Assembly: GCA_964607165.1 (NCBI GenBank)
Contig: CAZSIT010000001.1
Location: forward strand, 1 to 64,000
Origin: DSPP01 sp964607165
Lineage (GTDB): Bacteria > Zixibacteria > MSB-5A5 > DSPP01
DNA: 64,000 nucleotides
Direction of reading: 5' to 3'
Below, one piece after another: positions 26,174 through 35,292 of this stretch. The position numbers and the translations under genes were made by a program. How positions within the stretch are numbered: the stretch's first letter is position 1; the number at the start of each line of letters is the position of its first letter. Under the pieces are notes generated by a model. It had not been told where the DNA came from. It searched no databases and worked only from the letters and a program-made list of their open reading frames with translations.

Positions 26174-26674
26174 TTACTTTTTATCCGCGCTGCTTGAATC
26201 GCCTCTTAACTCTTGATATTTTTTGATTTGTTCGGGAGTCAAAATCAGTTTGGTTTTGACGTGCGCAACCAGGTGCGCCTGCCGCACTTTCCACTTCCAG
26301 CCCCCGATTCTTTCCAAACGGTTGCCCAAGGCATCCAGATTGGTCTGCCCGCTGCGGAAAAACTCGTCCAAAGCCAGCTCTTCCACCACCACTCTTTTTC
26401 CAAAATATACCGCCTCGTTTTCCATTTTTTTGAAAATCGCTTCGACCCGGTATTTTTGCTGCGGCGTCAGCTCCAACTCTTTCTCCAGTTCCAAAACATG
26501 TTTAGGCCCCGGATAACCGAAGGTTTCCGCCGGCTGGCCCTGGCCCATTCCCGCCCCGCTGAAATACCCGTCCACTTCTTCGGGGGTCATCGTAACGGGT
26601 ACTTTTTTGGAAGACCCTGCAAAAGCGATTGAGCCAGCCAGAAGAAAAAGCACACTTAACTTCAGAATCCGCAT
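26174..26674 (-). CDS. Spy/CpxP-like periplasmic protein
   Basis: About 166 residues with a signal peptide (RILKLSVLFLLAGSIAFAG) and two LTxxQ-type motifs, LELTPQQKYRVEAIFKKM and LILTPEQIKKYQELRG, separated by an amphipathic helix. This is the pattern of the Spy/CpxP/CnrX helical family, which act as chaperones or metal sensors in the periplasm. Start at 26674 has AAAGGAG; an upstream in-frame ATG at 26713 would spoil the signal peptide. Confidence 0.7.
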   Translation of the reverse strand: MRILKLSVLFLLAGSIAFAGSSKKVPVTMTPEEVDGYFSGAGMGQGQPAETFGYPGPKHVLELEKELELTPQQKYRVEAIFKKMENEAVYFGKRVVVEELALDEFFRSGQTNLDALGNRLERIGGWKWKVRQAHLVAHVKTKLILTPEQIKKYQELRGDSSSADKK

Positions 26675-26722
26675 ATAGCTCCTTTCAAAATTTCTCTCAC
26701 TAATCTCCACCATCTTGCCTTT

Positions 26723-29032
26723 TTAAGGCAAACAGGTTGGGGTTAGTGCAAAGTTTAAGAAAAAGTAGTTCAGAAGCCGCACGATATCGGCGGAGGTCAG
26801 CAAACAATCGCCCGAAAAATCTCCCCGTTCGGCGGGAACGACGGGAGTGCCCAAAAAAGTCCCGTTGATTAGCGTTTGAATATCCACGAGGTTGACTATT
26901 CCGTTGCTATCGATGTCGCCGGTCACCAGCGTTTCAATCAATTTAACATCGTCCACCCCCGCTTCCACGGTGGAAGGGCCGCCCCGGTCCGCCGCCACAA
27001 AGCGGACGAAAGTTTTGTTGGTAAAGGGAACTTTGTTGCGCAAAGCGTACTGTGCCGTGCGCCATCCGGAAGCCGAAAAACGGTATTTCTCCAAGTTTAC
27101 CCAGTTGACCCCGCTGTCGGCAGAAATATCCACAAAGAAGGTATCCTTCAATATGTTCTGTCCCCCGCTGTTGGTGTACCAGCGCGAGAAGGATAGCACC
27201 GGCTTATTCATACCGGTGAGATCAATCAAAGGAGTGGTTAAGGTAACTTTTCCTCCATCAACATCGTGGTCGTCTATAGTGGCATTGGGAAAGGCCTGGC
27301 CGGTAATGAAAGCCAGCCGCCCCGGGTCGGCGGTATGGTCAGCCCCCGGCTGGGTTTGAAATCCGTTTCCGTTAAAAGCGGCAACCGGCACCACCCGTTC
27401 CCAAAAACCGGAGGTGGCGTTATCATCCGAAGCGGAAGTAGACCAATTTAAGTTAAATTCAAAATCATCGGTGTAGCCGCGCGACAGGCGGAAAGTGGTG
27501 TCCAGAGGAGTGCCCGAAGGTAAAGTCAGTGTATCTATCTTCTCCTGGTATCCCCAGAACGCGGTGGCGATTTGAATCGGCTGTCCGGTTGGCAAAAAAG
27601 AAACGGAAAAATCTCCGCCAACATCGGTCAATTCGCTGAAAAAAGCATCCCCTAAAAGCCCCACCCGAACCCCCTGAATTGGTTGACCTGAATCGGCGGT
27701 AAGCACCTGGCCGGTCAGCTGGCCGTCGAATATAGGGGTTAAAGCAACGTTTACGGTGGTGGTATCGCTGTATGGGAGGTTTACAACGACAGTTTCGGGA
27801 TAAAAACCGTTGTGCGAAAACTCCAATGTCCGAATCCCCCCTTCACTGCGCATAAAATAATTGCCGGTCAGGTCGCTTTGAGTCTCCCGGCCGGTTCCCA
27901 GTGAACTAACCGTCGCTTCGGGAAGCGGTGCAGCGTTGCTTTGGTTGGTCACCAACCCTTTAATTTTAGCCGCCGTGGCACCGTTAAAGTTCAAAAGCCA
28001 CATCCCTGGATTGGCGCTGCCGTAGTAGTTGGAGGCCACCAACGTCCCCGAAGGGAAGAAATTAAAAAAGTCCCAACAACCGTTGCCGAGCGGGTCGGTG
28101 TCAAAATGCCCTACCTCTATCGGCTGGGTGGGGTCTTCGATGTCCAGAACTTCGACTCCTTCGCTGTAATACGAAGCGTACAGAAAGTTCCCTTTTACCT
28201 GAACGTTATGCACGTCGGAACCAGCCACCCCGGCCGACCAGGAACCAACCTGCTTGGGGTTTCTGGGGTCACGCACATCCCAGACTCGAATGTAACCATT
28301 GCTGACTTCGTCCGTGGTGAAAAGGTATTTGCCTTCTTCAGTAGTCCAGCAGTTGTGGGTTAAAATTGGACTTGGATAACTGACGTCGGCGATTTTTACG
28401 GGAGCGGATTTGTTGGAAATATCCACTATGGAAAAACCGCTTGCCAGAAAGGCGACGTAGCCGGTGTCCCCTTTCACGTAACTGTCGTGAGACTGTAGAA
28501 AGCCGCTGGAAATTGAGGTTATATAGCTCCCTATAGCCGCCGGATTGAGCGGATCGGAAATGTTCACAATCCACCAAGGGTTTGCGGAGCCGTTCATTCC
28601 CAGATAGGCATAGTTGCCGTCGATGTGCAAAGCGTGGGCGCCGCTGGCCCCCGGGACGTTGAAACTTTTGACGGTGACTACTTTGGCTGGGTTGGTGGCA
28701 ATTGAATCCATATCAATCACCTGCAGGGCCGCTCCGCTCTGGTTGACGGCGAAAACATAGTGCGAATAGGGGCGCACCTGTTTCAACTCTCCCCCTGTCG
28801 CGGGCACGCTCTTGGTTAAAACCGGCGAGGCAGGGGTGGTTACGTTCCAGATTTCGAGCCGATTGCCGGCGCAAATCAAGGCATATTCATTTTGAGTTGC
28901 CGGGTCCACATACCCCCAGCAACCCCTCGTTTCCGAAACAGAACGAAAGGCCAAACTGTCCGTGTTGAAATTCGGCCGCCCCCAAACAGAGGTGGCAATC
29001 AAACAAAATATTCCCAAAAGCATCCCGCGCAT
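26723..29032 (-). CDS. Secreted LVIVD/choice-of-anchor B protein with dockerin-like C-terminus
   Basis: About 769 residues starting at ATG 29032 after GAAAGGAG. After a signal peptide come LVIVD beta-propeller repeats (LEIWNVTTPASPV, WWIVNISDPLNPAAIG, FSIVDISNKSAPVKIADV, VLDIEDPTQPIEVGHF; residues ~20-350), two carboxypeptidase-regulatory-like domains (~365-530), a jelly-roll-like region (~560-700) and a C-terminal pair of EF-hand-like loops, GDIDSNGIVNLVDIQTLIN and RGDFSGDCLLTSADIVRLLN. The dockerin-like end is shared with two proteins at 35-40 kb. No cohesin or catalytic domain is visible. Confidence 0.8.
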   Translation of the reverse strand: MRGMLLGIFCLIATSVWGRPNFNTDSLAFRSVSETRGCWGYVDPATQNEYALICAGNRLEIWNVTTPASPVLTKSVPATGGELKQVRPYSHYVFAVNQSGAALQVIDMDSIATNPAKVVTVKSFNVPGASGAHALHIDGNYAYLGMNGSANPWWIVNISDPLNPAAIGSYITSISSGFLQSHDSYVKGDTGYVAFLASGFSIVDISNKSAPVKIADVSYPSPILTHNCWTTEEGKYLFTTDEVSNGYIRVWDVRDPRNPKQVGSWSAGVAGSDVHNVQVKGNFLYASYYSEGVEVLDIEDPTQPIEVGHFDTDPLGNGCWDFFNFFPSGTLVASNYYGSANPGMWLLNFNGATAAKIKGLVTNQSNAAPLPEATVSSLGTGRETQSDLTGNYFMRSEGGIRTLEFSHNGFYPETVVVNLPYSDTTTVNVALTPIFDGQLTGQVLTADSGQPIQGVRVGLLGDAFFSELTDVGGDFSVSFLPTGQPIQIATAFWGYQEKIDTLTLPSGTPLDTTFRLSRGYTDDFEFNLNWSTSASDDNATSGFWERVVPVAAFNGNGFQTQPGADHTADPGRLAFITGQAFPNATIDDHDVDGGKVTLTTPLIDLTGMNKPVLSFSRWYTNSGGQNILKDTFFVDISADSGVNWVNLEKYRFSASGWRTAQYALRNKVPFTNKTFVRFVAADRGGPSTVEAGVDDVKLIETLVTGDIDSNGIVNLVDIQTLINGTFLGTPVVPAERGDFSGDCLLTSADIVRLLNYFFLNFALTPTCLP

Positions 29033-29123
29033 CCAAAAACTCCTTTCGCTCCTGCTCCTAAACTTGATTATAGGCCAGCTCATTTCACCGGATGATTTTT
29101 TTTATGCAAATGTATAATAGCAT

Positions 29124-29549
29124 TTAGACCGTTAATTTTTTCTTGAACGTGTAAATCAGCCAATCTTTTCTTTTTTTCACCAAACCAAAGCGGGTGATAA
29201 AATGTTTTCCGGTTTCGGAATCGACAAAGGAAACCTCGGTCGCGGCCGTGTCGCCAATCTGCTGGGTTCGGCCGACTATCACTTGCTTGGAAAGCCAGAG
29301 CCGTTTTAGTTCCCCGCCGGTCAGTTCCAATAAAATTCGGTTTCGGCGGGTGTCAAAATCAGCTCCGACAAAAAGAGTGTCAATTTCGGGCGCTCCGGAA
29401 GTCCCACTAAACACGCCGGAGTCTAAAACAGCCACCAGCCGGTTGGCATCTCCCTGGGTCATAGCGTCGAAGAAAGTATAAACACTTTTATCGGGGGGGG
29501 AGCCCGAGCAGGCGAGGAGGGTCAGAAATAATATTACAGCTTTGCGCAA
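29124..29549 (-). CDS. Small putative lipoprotein (DUF4878-like)
   Basis: The 141-residue product opens with MRKAVILFLTLLACSG, a short lipoprotein signal with cysteine near residue 14, followed by a cystatin/NTF2-like fold pattern seen in DUF4878-type proteins (VYTFFDAMTQGDANRLVAVLDSG, and KKRKDWLIYTFKKKL at the end). No function is known. It begins 8 bp after the barrel gene, so probably in the same operon. Confidence 0.65.
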   Translation of the reverse strand: MRKAVILFLTLLACSGSPPDKSVYTFFDAMTQGDANRLVAVLDSGVFSGTSGAPEIDTLFVGADFDTRRNRILLELTGGELKRLWLSKQVIVGRTQQIGDTAATEVSFVDSETGKHFITRFGLVKKRKDWLIYTFKKKLTV

Positions 29550-29557
29550 CTGGATAA

Positions 29558-30502
29558 CTAAAACCGGTAAGCTCCCGAAAAGCGGTGCACCGAGCCAAGC
29601 GTGGAGTAGGGCAAAAAGGCGTAGTCAATCTGGAACTTGCGCACCAGCACGCCAAAGCCGCCCGAAAAACCGGCCAGCTTATCCTTACCCGAATCCAGGC
29701 CAGCTTTAAAGTTCTGTCCAAACGAAGTATAACCTATCCGCAACAACACCGGTTTTAGGTTCAAGTATTCAATTCCGCCTGCAACAATAATGTTGTTATC
29801 GAGTGGAATCCCAAAGTCCAGGGCCGCTACCACCGGCAAACCTATCGGATGGAAGGCGGCGCCGGCTTTGAAAATTGTCGGTAAGTCCTCGCGCACCCCG
29901 CCGTAGAACTTGGAAATCTGAAACCCGGCGTTCTGCACGGCCGCTCCAAAACTGGCCCGTCCATTTTTTAAATTGTACAGGACGCCAAAATCGAATCCCG
30001 CCGCGCTGGACGAATAGTCCTGAATTTTTTCATAAATAATTTTGGCGCTGGCGCCAACCGAAATTCCGTTTTTTAATTTTCTTGAGTAGGTGGCCTGCAA
30101 CGCCAGATCCCCCGGAGTGAAATTACCGATTGAATTTCCGGCAGAGTCCAGGCCAATAATGGTTCCGTAGCTGAAATAGTTCAGCGCCGCCCCCAAAGTT
30201 TGGTTTTCTCCCCAGGGTAATAGAAAACCGAGGTAGCCGGAGTTGACGTCTCCAAAATAGTTGACATAGCTGGCGGCGAAAGCTTTGGTATGTATGGAAG
30301 CGGCTCCGGCCGGATTGTAATATAAAGCGGACTCATCATCGGCCAGGCCGGTGAACGCTCCTCCCATAGCCAAAGGCCGCGCTCCGATTCCATTTTTCAG
30401 AAAAGGATAGGCCTTGGTTCCCACATTCTTATTCCCGGAAGCGGCAAAAACCGAAAGGGCCAAGCTCCCCAAAATTCCCGCCGTCAAAAAAAGTCTCTTC
30501 AC
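29558..30502 (-). CDS. PorV/PorQ-like (UPF0164) outer-membrane protein
   Basis: The 314-residue protein has a signal peptide, then GIGARPLAMGGAFTGLADDESALYYNPAG, the hallmark of the PorV/PorQ/UPF0164 barrel family, and regular beta strands to a terminal phenylalanine (HRFSGAYRF). In Bacteroidetes PorV/PorQ assist type IX secretion, but relatives are widespread and no T9SS gene is in this window, so the secretion link is not supported here. It lies downstream of lptE and hutI on the same strand. Confidence 0.85.
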   Translation of the reverse strand: MKRLFLTAGILGSLALSVFAASGNKNVGTKAYPFLKNGIGARPLAMGGAFTGLADDESALYYNPAGAASIHTKAFAASYVNYFGDVNSGYLGFLLPWGENQTLGAALNYFSYGTIIGLDSAGNSIGNFTPGDLALQATYSRKLKNGISVGASAKIIYEKIQDYSSSAAGFDFGVLYNLKNGRASFGAAVQNAGFQISKFYGGVREDLPTIFKAGAAFHPIGLPVVAALDFGIPLDNNIIVAGGIEYLNLKPVLLRIGYTSFGQNFKAGLDSGKDKLAGFSGGFGVLVRKFQIDYAFLPYSTLGSVHRFSGAYRF

Positions 30503-30563
30503 GTTACCTCGCTTTCTCCTACGCTAAATATACTCCAAGAGGGGAACTTGACAACAAAATAAA

Positions 30564-31061
30564 TCACCAGTTTTTCACCGTCCGGTTCACGATATCCTCG
30601 GCCAGTTTGGCCACCGCCCGCTCTTTCCCCTGCTCTTCGTTTTCGCTGGCGGCCTCGTAAATCCCAAATCCCAGCATTTCCGGTTCCTGCCAGAGATTTT
30701 TCTTATCCTTTTGGCCATCCACCGATACTTTGGCCCAAATTCTGACGACATACTGCTTAACGTTTTGTTTATCGTCAAAAGTATGGGCCGCCCGCTCGTA
30801 ACGCACCACCCGGCCCGAAAGGAGCAAATCCGCCGTTCCCTGCGGAGCTATCTTCAGCGTATTGTCGCGCACAAAGCGGCTGGAAACCGAGTCGGTCAAG
30901 GCCTCGCGCACCCCGAATTGAGTGGTTTCGTTCTCAAATAGCAAAACGGCAATGGTTTTTGCCCCGCTTCCACCCGCGTTAAACGAATAGGGCCCGCAAC
31001 TGAAAAGAAAGATAAGCCCGGTCAAACCATAAGGCCAAAAGTTCAATTTTGTTTTTGCCAT
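30564..31061 (-). CDS. lptE: LptE-family LPS-assembly lipoprotein
   Basis: About 165 residues. The lipobox FLFSCGPYSFN is typical of LptE in the FCB group, followed by GAKTIAVLLFENETTQFGVREALTDSV and the family's DLLLSGRVVRYER. LptE plugs LptD in the outer membrane for lipopolysaccharide insertion. The start ATG at 31061 (AAGGTGG ahead) overlaps the 3' end of hutI by 19 bp. An upstream in-frame extension to 31145 is not plausible because it lies inside hutI. Confidence 0.8.
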   Translation of the reverse strand: MAKTKLNFWPYGLTGLIFLFSCGPYSFNAGGSGAKTIAVLLFENETTQFGVREALTDSVSSRFVRDNTLKIAPQGTADLLLSGRVVRYERAAHTFDDKQNVKQYVVRIWAKVSVDGQKDKKNLWQEPEMLGFGIYEAASENEEQGKERAVAKLAEDIVNRTVKNW

Positions 31062-32311
31062 ACCACCTTCCCTTTTTTTACAACCGTGCGGGTCAGATTG
31101 ACGCCCGTATAATACGAAAGTTCCCGATAATCTTGCGCTTCCCAAATTACCAAGTCCGCTTGCTTGCCGGCTTCCAAAGAGCCGACCTTTTTTCCCATTT
31201 TAAGAGCGTAAGCGGCGTTGCGCGTTACCGCCAAAAGAGCCATTGCCGCGGAAAAACCCCAGTTAACGCAGGCCAAAGTCATCGTCAAAGGAAGTGAATA
31301 GTTTGGCGAAGTGCCGGGGTTAAAATCGGTTGCCAGGGCTATTGGAACCTTGGCGGCTAAAAGCTTTTTGACCGGGGGTGATTTTTTGCTTCGTAAAAAA
31401 AACGTTGCGGAGGGGAGCAAAACAGCTACCGTTCCACTTGTCTTCAGCGCTTTAATGCCGCTGTCGGACAAGTACTCCAAATGATCGGCCGAAACGGCTC
31501 CCACTTCAGCCGCCAACTTTCCGCCGTTCTTATTGGACAGTTGGTCGGCGTGCAGCTTGGGCACCAGTCCAAATTTCTTCGCGTCCTGAAGAATTTCTTT
31601 GGCTTCTTTATAGTCAAATGCGATTTTTTCCAAAAAAACATCGCAAAAAACCGCCAGTTTTCGTTTCGCTACTTCGGGCAGCAATTTTTCCATCAACAGT
31701 TGAACATACTCTTTGCGATTCTTTTTGAATTCCGGCGGAACGGTATGCGCCCCCAAAAAAGTAGGCACCAGTTCTACGGGATGCTTATGGCTAACGGATT
31801 GAATCACCTCCAATAGTTTCAGTTCATCTTCATAAGACAACCCATAACCGGATTTGGCTTCCAGGGTTGTAGTCCCTGCCGTTAAAAAACGGTTTAAACG
31901 AACTAAGAGTGATTTTTCTAACGCTTCGGACGATGCCTTCCGGGTCGCCTGCACGGTGGAAAAAATTCCCCCCCCCTTTTTGGCCAGGGCCTCATATGAA
32001 ACTCCGCTGTTTCTCATCTCAAACTCTTCTTTTCGGTCTCCGGCGAAAACCGGATGAGAATGGCAATCAACCAACCCGGGGGTGACCAAACAACCTTGCG
32101 CATCCTTTACTTCCGCCTTAGTTAAGTCAAACTGTTTGGCCAGTTCTTCTTTTTTCCCAATGGCCAAAATTTTTCCGTCTCCAATCGAAACGGCTACGTT
32201 GGCCTGAAGTCCCATTGCTTTCTCAAAGTCGGAAACCGTCGGCCCTTTTTTCCCGCCAGCACAGGAAGCCAGCTGTCCAATGTTTTCGATAAGAAGTTCC
32301 GCACGCGGCAT
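31043..32311 (-). CDS. hutI: Imidazolonepropionase
   Basis: This 422-residue amidohydrolase opens the imidazolone ring in histidine degradation. Metal and substrate stations are visible: VDCHSHPVFAG, GTTTLEAKSGYGL, VPKLHADQLSN, SADHLEYL and ALATDFNPGTSPN. The rest of the hut pathway is absent from the window, so the pathway context is unclear; it shares a strand and an overlap with lptE instead. Confidence 0.93.
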   Translation of the reverse strand: MPRAELLIENIGQLASCAGGKKGPTVSDFEKAMGLQANVAVSIGDGKILAIGKKEELAKQFDLTKAEVKDAQGCLVTPGLVDCHSHPVFAGDRKEEFEMRNSGVSYEALAKKGGGIFSTVQATRKASSEALEKSLLVRLNRFLTAGTTTLEAKSGYGLSYEDELKLLEVIQSVSHKHPVELVPTFLGAHTVPPEFKKNRKEYVQLLMEKLLPEVAKRKLAVFCDVFLEKIAFDYKEAKEILQDAKKFGLVPKLHADQLSNKNGGKLAAEVGAVSADHLEYLSDSGIKALKTSGTVAVLLPSATFFLRSKKSPPVKKLLAAKVPIALATDFNPGTSPNYSLPLTMTLACVNWGFSAAMALLAVTRNAAYALKMGKKVGSLEAGKQADLVIWEAQDYRELSYYTGVNLTRTVVKKGKVVWQKQN

Positions 32312-32381
32312 TGAAGCGAATATAGAATTTTGAGAAAGAAAGAAAAGGCGCGCGGATGCGGCACTCCATCTGCCGAAGGTT

Positions 32382-32819
32382 CTATCGGATTATGAAATGG
32401 ACGCTGAAGGAAACCTTTTCGCTGTCGTAGGAGGCGATAAACTTGATTTTATCGCCGGATAAAAGCGCCCCCAGGATGCCCAGGTTGTCAACAATCAAAT
32501 CTCGGGTGGACCATCCTTCCCGGTATCCGTCGTCGATTTCCTTTAAAACCCCAACCGACTCCGTGAGCAAAAAGGCATTCAACTTTCCCAATTTATTCTG
32601 CAATAATTTCTGTGAAAGGTAGCATCCGGAAAAATGCTGCCATTTGTCCGGCGCTTTAATCGGCCAGCGTTTTTGGTCGGTGTAAAACCACCTATCCGCC
32701 TTGGCCGGCAGTTGTTTGAACTTTCCATCTCGTGGATAACCGCTCCAAAACGACGCTTTTGCCGAATAGGCAGATATCAGAACAAGAACCGATGCCAGCA
32801 GAAATCGGAGGGGTCGCAT
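32382..32819 (-). CDS. DUF2279/YfiM-like protein
   Basis: About 145 residues with a signal peptide (RPLRFLLASVLVLISAYSAKA). The core DKWQHFSGCYLSQKLL and VGVLKEIDDGYREGWSTRDLIVDNLGILGALL carries the conserved H, KE-D and SxxDL-D-G positions of the YfiM/DUF2279 group, whose function is unknown but which resembles VanZ-like proteins. Start at 32819 has GGAAAGGAA upstream. An ATG six codons earlier is possible. Confidence 0.65.
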   Translation of the reverse strand: MRPLRFLLASVLVLISAYSAKASFWSGYPRDGKFKQLPAKADRWFYTDQKRWPIKAPDKWQHFSGCYLSQKLLQNKLGKLNAFLLTESVGVLKEIDDGYREGWSTRDLIVDNLGILGALLSGDKIKFIASYDSEKVSFSVHFIIR

Positions 32820-32964
32820 ACTTTCCTTTCCCTCCACATCTGTATTGTGTCAAATATCGTGCCAGTTGTTTGTGCATCGGCCCTTAGAAAAAGCCCAAAC
32901 GCCGCATAGGGTTAGCCGGCCTTGAAACGAGGGGCTTTGTTATAGTGTTATCTTAACCGGAAAA

Positions 32965-32996
32965 CCTCTGCAGAGAAATGCTACCATCTGCAGGGG
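32965..32996 (-). terminator. Probable terminator of the TPR gene
   Basis: On the minus strand CCCCTGCAGA-N12-TCTGCAGAGG is a near-perfect 10-bp stem followed by TTTTCC, directly after the stop codon at 33004. Confidence 0.6.
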
Positions 32997-33003
32997 CTGG
33001 CAG

Positions 33004-34074
33004 TTAGTTCGAGTCTACTTGAGCCAAAGCTTTCTTGGATTTCCTGGAAATTTCTGCCAGCTTCCCTAATCGGGTTTTTAACCGCTTTTTGTTTTTTGCC
33101 GAAAGGGAGTAGTTTTTGGCCGATGCGCATTCCAAAAGCGCTTCTTGATATTGGTGAGAGTTATAATAGGCGTTTGCCAATCTCCACTTACACTCCACCA
33201 TATTAAATCCGCTTTGAAGCGGGTCGGCTTCGAGCCGGCTTAAAAGTTTTGAAAAAACGGCCACCGAGCTGTCCCACATTTTCTGCTCCTGGTAAATACT
33301 GCCTTTGGCCCACAAAAAACTCTTGGCTTGGGGGTATTGGATGGCCAGCGAATCGGCCAGCGCCTGCGCCTGTTTGAAATCTTTCTGCCAAATCAAAGCC
33401 CATAAAAGCGAACCGGCCGCCGCCTGACACGAAAAAAGCCCGCTATCTTTGGCCAGAACTAACTGCTTGATTCCCTCCGGGCGCTCGTCTGGAACAAAAG
33501 CGGAAATCGGGAACTTTCTGGTTTTCGCCGATTTCCAAAAATAATAGTTTCCCAATCCATTGTACGCATCGTAGAGGGTCGAGTCGAATTGCAAAGCTTT
33601 TTCGAAATTCCCTTTGGCTTTCAGCCCCGCCGATAATCCCCCGTACCAATACCCTTTGCGATATTGATTAAGCGCCTTGTATCCCCAGATATTGCCCATT
33701 AGCAAAAACAAATCTGGCCGCTCTTTTTCTTTTTCCCCCTTTTTCAACTTTTTCAGCTCTTTTTCGGTCAGTTGTTGCGCTATCGAAAGTTGAATCGAAA
33801 AGGCCGGTGAAAAGCTATCCTGCTCGGCATCCATCATTCGCGCCGCAATCCCCACCGCCCAGAAAAAATGCCCCCAGGGATCCCCCGGGTCGCTCTTTAC
33901 CAGCACTTTGAACAAGCTGTCCGATTCGCCAAATTGCTCCCGAACAGAAAGCTCAATTCCGGCTAAAAACTGTTTTTCCCGAACCGAGTCCGGCAGCATC
34001 TGGCTTTGCAGAGTATGGGATTTTCCCCATACGGTCAAAACTGCCAGCGCAAAGAAAAGTCGGACTTTTTTCAC
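33004..34074 (-). CDS. Exported TPR protein
   Basis: About 356 residues from the preferred GTG start at 34074, which gives a signal peptide (KKVRLFFALAVLTVWG). The frame is open further to 34224, but that part has no signal-like features. TPR-type helices are seen (NFEKALQFDSTLYDAYNGLGNYY, AQALADSLAIQYPQAKSFLWAKG, CKWRLANAYYNSHQYQEALLEC). It resembles FCB-group lipid- or envelope-associated TPR proteins, but no specific function can be assigned. No strong ribosome binding site is visible at the GTG. Confidence 0.6.
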   Translation of the reverse strand: MKKVRLFFALAVLTVWGKSHTLQSQMLPDSVREKQFLAGIELSVREQFGESDSLFKVLVKSDPGDPWGHFFWAVGIAARMMDAEQDSFSPAFSIQLSIAQQLTEKELKKLKKGEKEKERPDLFLLMGNIWGYKALNQYRKGYWYGGLSAGLKAKGNFEKALQFDSTLYDAYNGLGNYYFWKSAKTRKFPISAFVPDERPEGIKQLVLAKDSGLFSCQAAAGSLLWALIWQKDFKQAQALADSLAIQYPQAKSFLWAKGSIYQEQKMWDSSVAVFSKLLSRLEADPLQSGFNMVECKWRLANAYYNSHQYQEALLECASAKNYSLSAKNKKRLKTRLGKLAEISRKSKKALAQVDSN

Positions 34075-34213
34075 CGGCGGCAATATAATAAAAATGGATG
34101 TAGGAGGTATTTTTCCAATGGGCCGCCGCTTCTTTTGAAGCCTTGCGTGAAAAAGCCTTAAACTTTTTGACGGCCCCGCCTGTCGAAAGGGTGGTAGAAA
34201 AAAGGAGGAAAAA

Positions 34214-35107
34214 ATGAAACGCACGCTACTTTATCTGACCGTAGTTTTGGCCGCAGGAATTTTATCCGCCGGCTGCGGCAAAAGCGTCAACAACGACACG
34301 GACGAAGCCGCCATTCTTTCCCTGATTGGTTCCAATCCGGACTTAACCAGTTCGGATGTAATGTCGGCTTCCAATTCAACTTATTCCAAAGCCGCCGTCG
34401 ATACCGTCAAATTCTGGTGGCGGCAAGTTCTGCGCCGCGGCCGCATCATCGGCTGGGGCGCGCGCCAGCCGGCGGACTCGGCCCACTCCTATCCTTCCAT
34501 CCTGGTCACTTTGACCGACACGCTCGAAGGCCAGCTGCACATTCTGGGCAAAAATGACGGCGATACGGAGACGGTTGAAGTGCTCAAACCGTTCACCGAG
34601 GTCGCCACCCGCAAGCTGCTTTTCCAAAAGCGCGGCGCAAACAACGCCTTCCGCCGGGGTTGGTTTTTGGCCGGCGTTTCGGGCATCGAGCTGGTTTCCA
34701 TTCCAACCGTAACCGCCGACATCGACTCGCTAAAAATTCAGTCCGCTTCCTTTTCCAAAACGATTGTCAAAGACAGCATTCTTTCCATCGTCTTGCGCCC
34801 CAATACCCTGCTGTTTTCAAAAGGAGATTCGGTTTTCGTCACCGTTTTCACCGGCGACGCCACCGATTCGGTTTATCTGCACGTGCAAGCCCGGCAGGGC
34901 TATAACTATGTGCACGGGCGCGGGCGCCTGACCAACAACGGCGATGGCTCTTTTTCCGGATACTGGAAAATTCCACAGGAGCTGCCTTTCGGCCGCTGGC
35001 ACTTTGCCGTGGACGTGCTAAAAGGCCACGTTCTGGCCGCTAACGTAACCAGCGACTACGACTCCCGCCAGTGGGGCATCATCTACCGCGTCGGTGTCTC
35101 CGAATAG
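34214..35107 (+). CDS. Lipoprotein of unknown function
   Basis: The 297-residue protein has a classic lipobox (VVLAAGILSAGCGKS) and an AAAGGAGG ribosome binding site. The body has no family that I recognise: a basic stretch FWWRQVLRRGRIIGWG, then beta-rich segments with a SDS-type ending DYDSRQWGIIYRVGVSE. The last third (NGDGSFSGYWKIPQELPFGRWHFAVDVL) looks like an immunoglobulin-like fold. It is transcribed alone, divergent from the TPR gene and closed by a strong terminator. Confidence 0.65.
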   Translation: MKRTLLYLTVVLAAGILSAGCGKSVNNDTDEAAILSLIGSNPDLTSSDVMSASNSTYSKAAVDTVKFWWRQVLRRGRIIGWGARQPADSAHSYPSILVTLTDTLEGQLHILGKNDGDTETVEVLKPFTEVATRKLLFQKRGANNAFRRGWFLAGVSGIELVSIPTVTADIDSLKIQSASFSKTIVKDSILSIVLRPNTLLFSKGDSVFVTVFTGDATDSVYLHVQARQGYNYVHGRGRLTNNGDGSFSGYWKIPQELPFGRWHFAVDVLKGHVLAANVTSDYDSRQWGIIYRVGVSE

Positions 35108-35123
35108 AGGTTGAAAGCTCACC

Positions 35124-35158
35124 AAAAGCCGTCCCGCCATTGGCGGACGGCTTTTTTA
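35124..35158 (+). terminator. Rho-independent terminator
   Basis: GCCGTCCCGCC-ATT-GGCGGACGGC forms a 10-bp GC-rich stem with one bulged C, followed by TTTTTTA, 21 bp after the lipoprotein stop codon. Flanking AAAA pairs with the T run, so it may act in both directions. Confidence 0.88.
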
Positions 35159-35210
35159 TTTGCAACCAATCTCTTTCCTGCCTGGTGTATCAATTTCACC
35201 CCAGAAGCGC

Positions 35211-35238
35211 TTGACATCCTTTTTATCTCACCTATTTT
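35211..35238 (+). promoter_or_regulatory. Promoter of the paralogous dockerin-protein genes
   Basis: TTGACA (35211-35216) with a 16-bp spacer to TATTTT (35233-35238), 55 bp before the ATG at 35293. The -35 box is exact. Confidence 0.6.
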
Positions 35239-35292
35239 AACAATGAAAGGGGACGTAGTCGCATTGATTATGTCCGATAGGCAAGAGGTTGT

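Noticed and set aside
29558..30502. Type IX secretion from the PorV/Q-like barrel
   Set aside because: No other T9SS gene and no typical C-terminal sorting domain; this barrel family is wider than T9SS.
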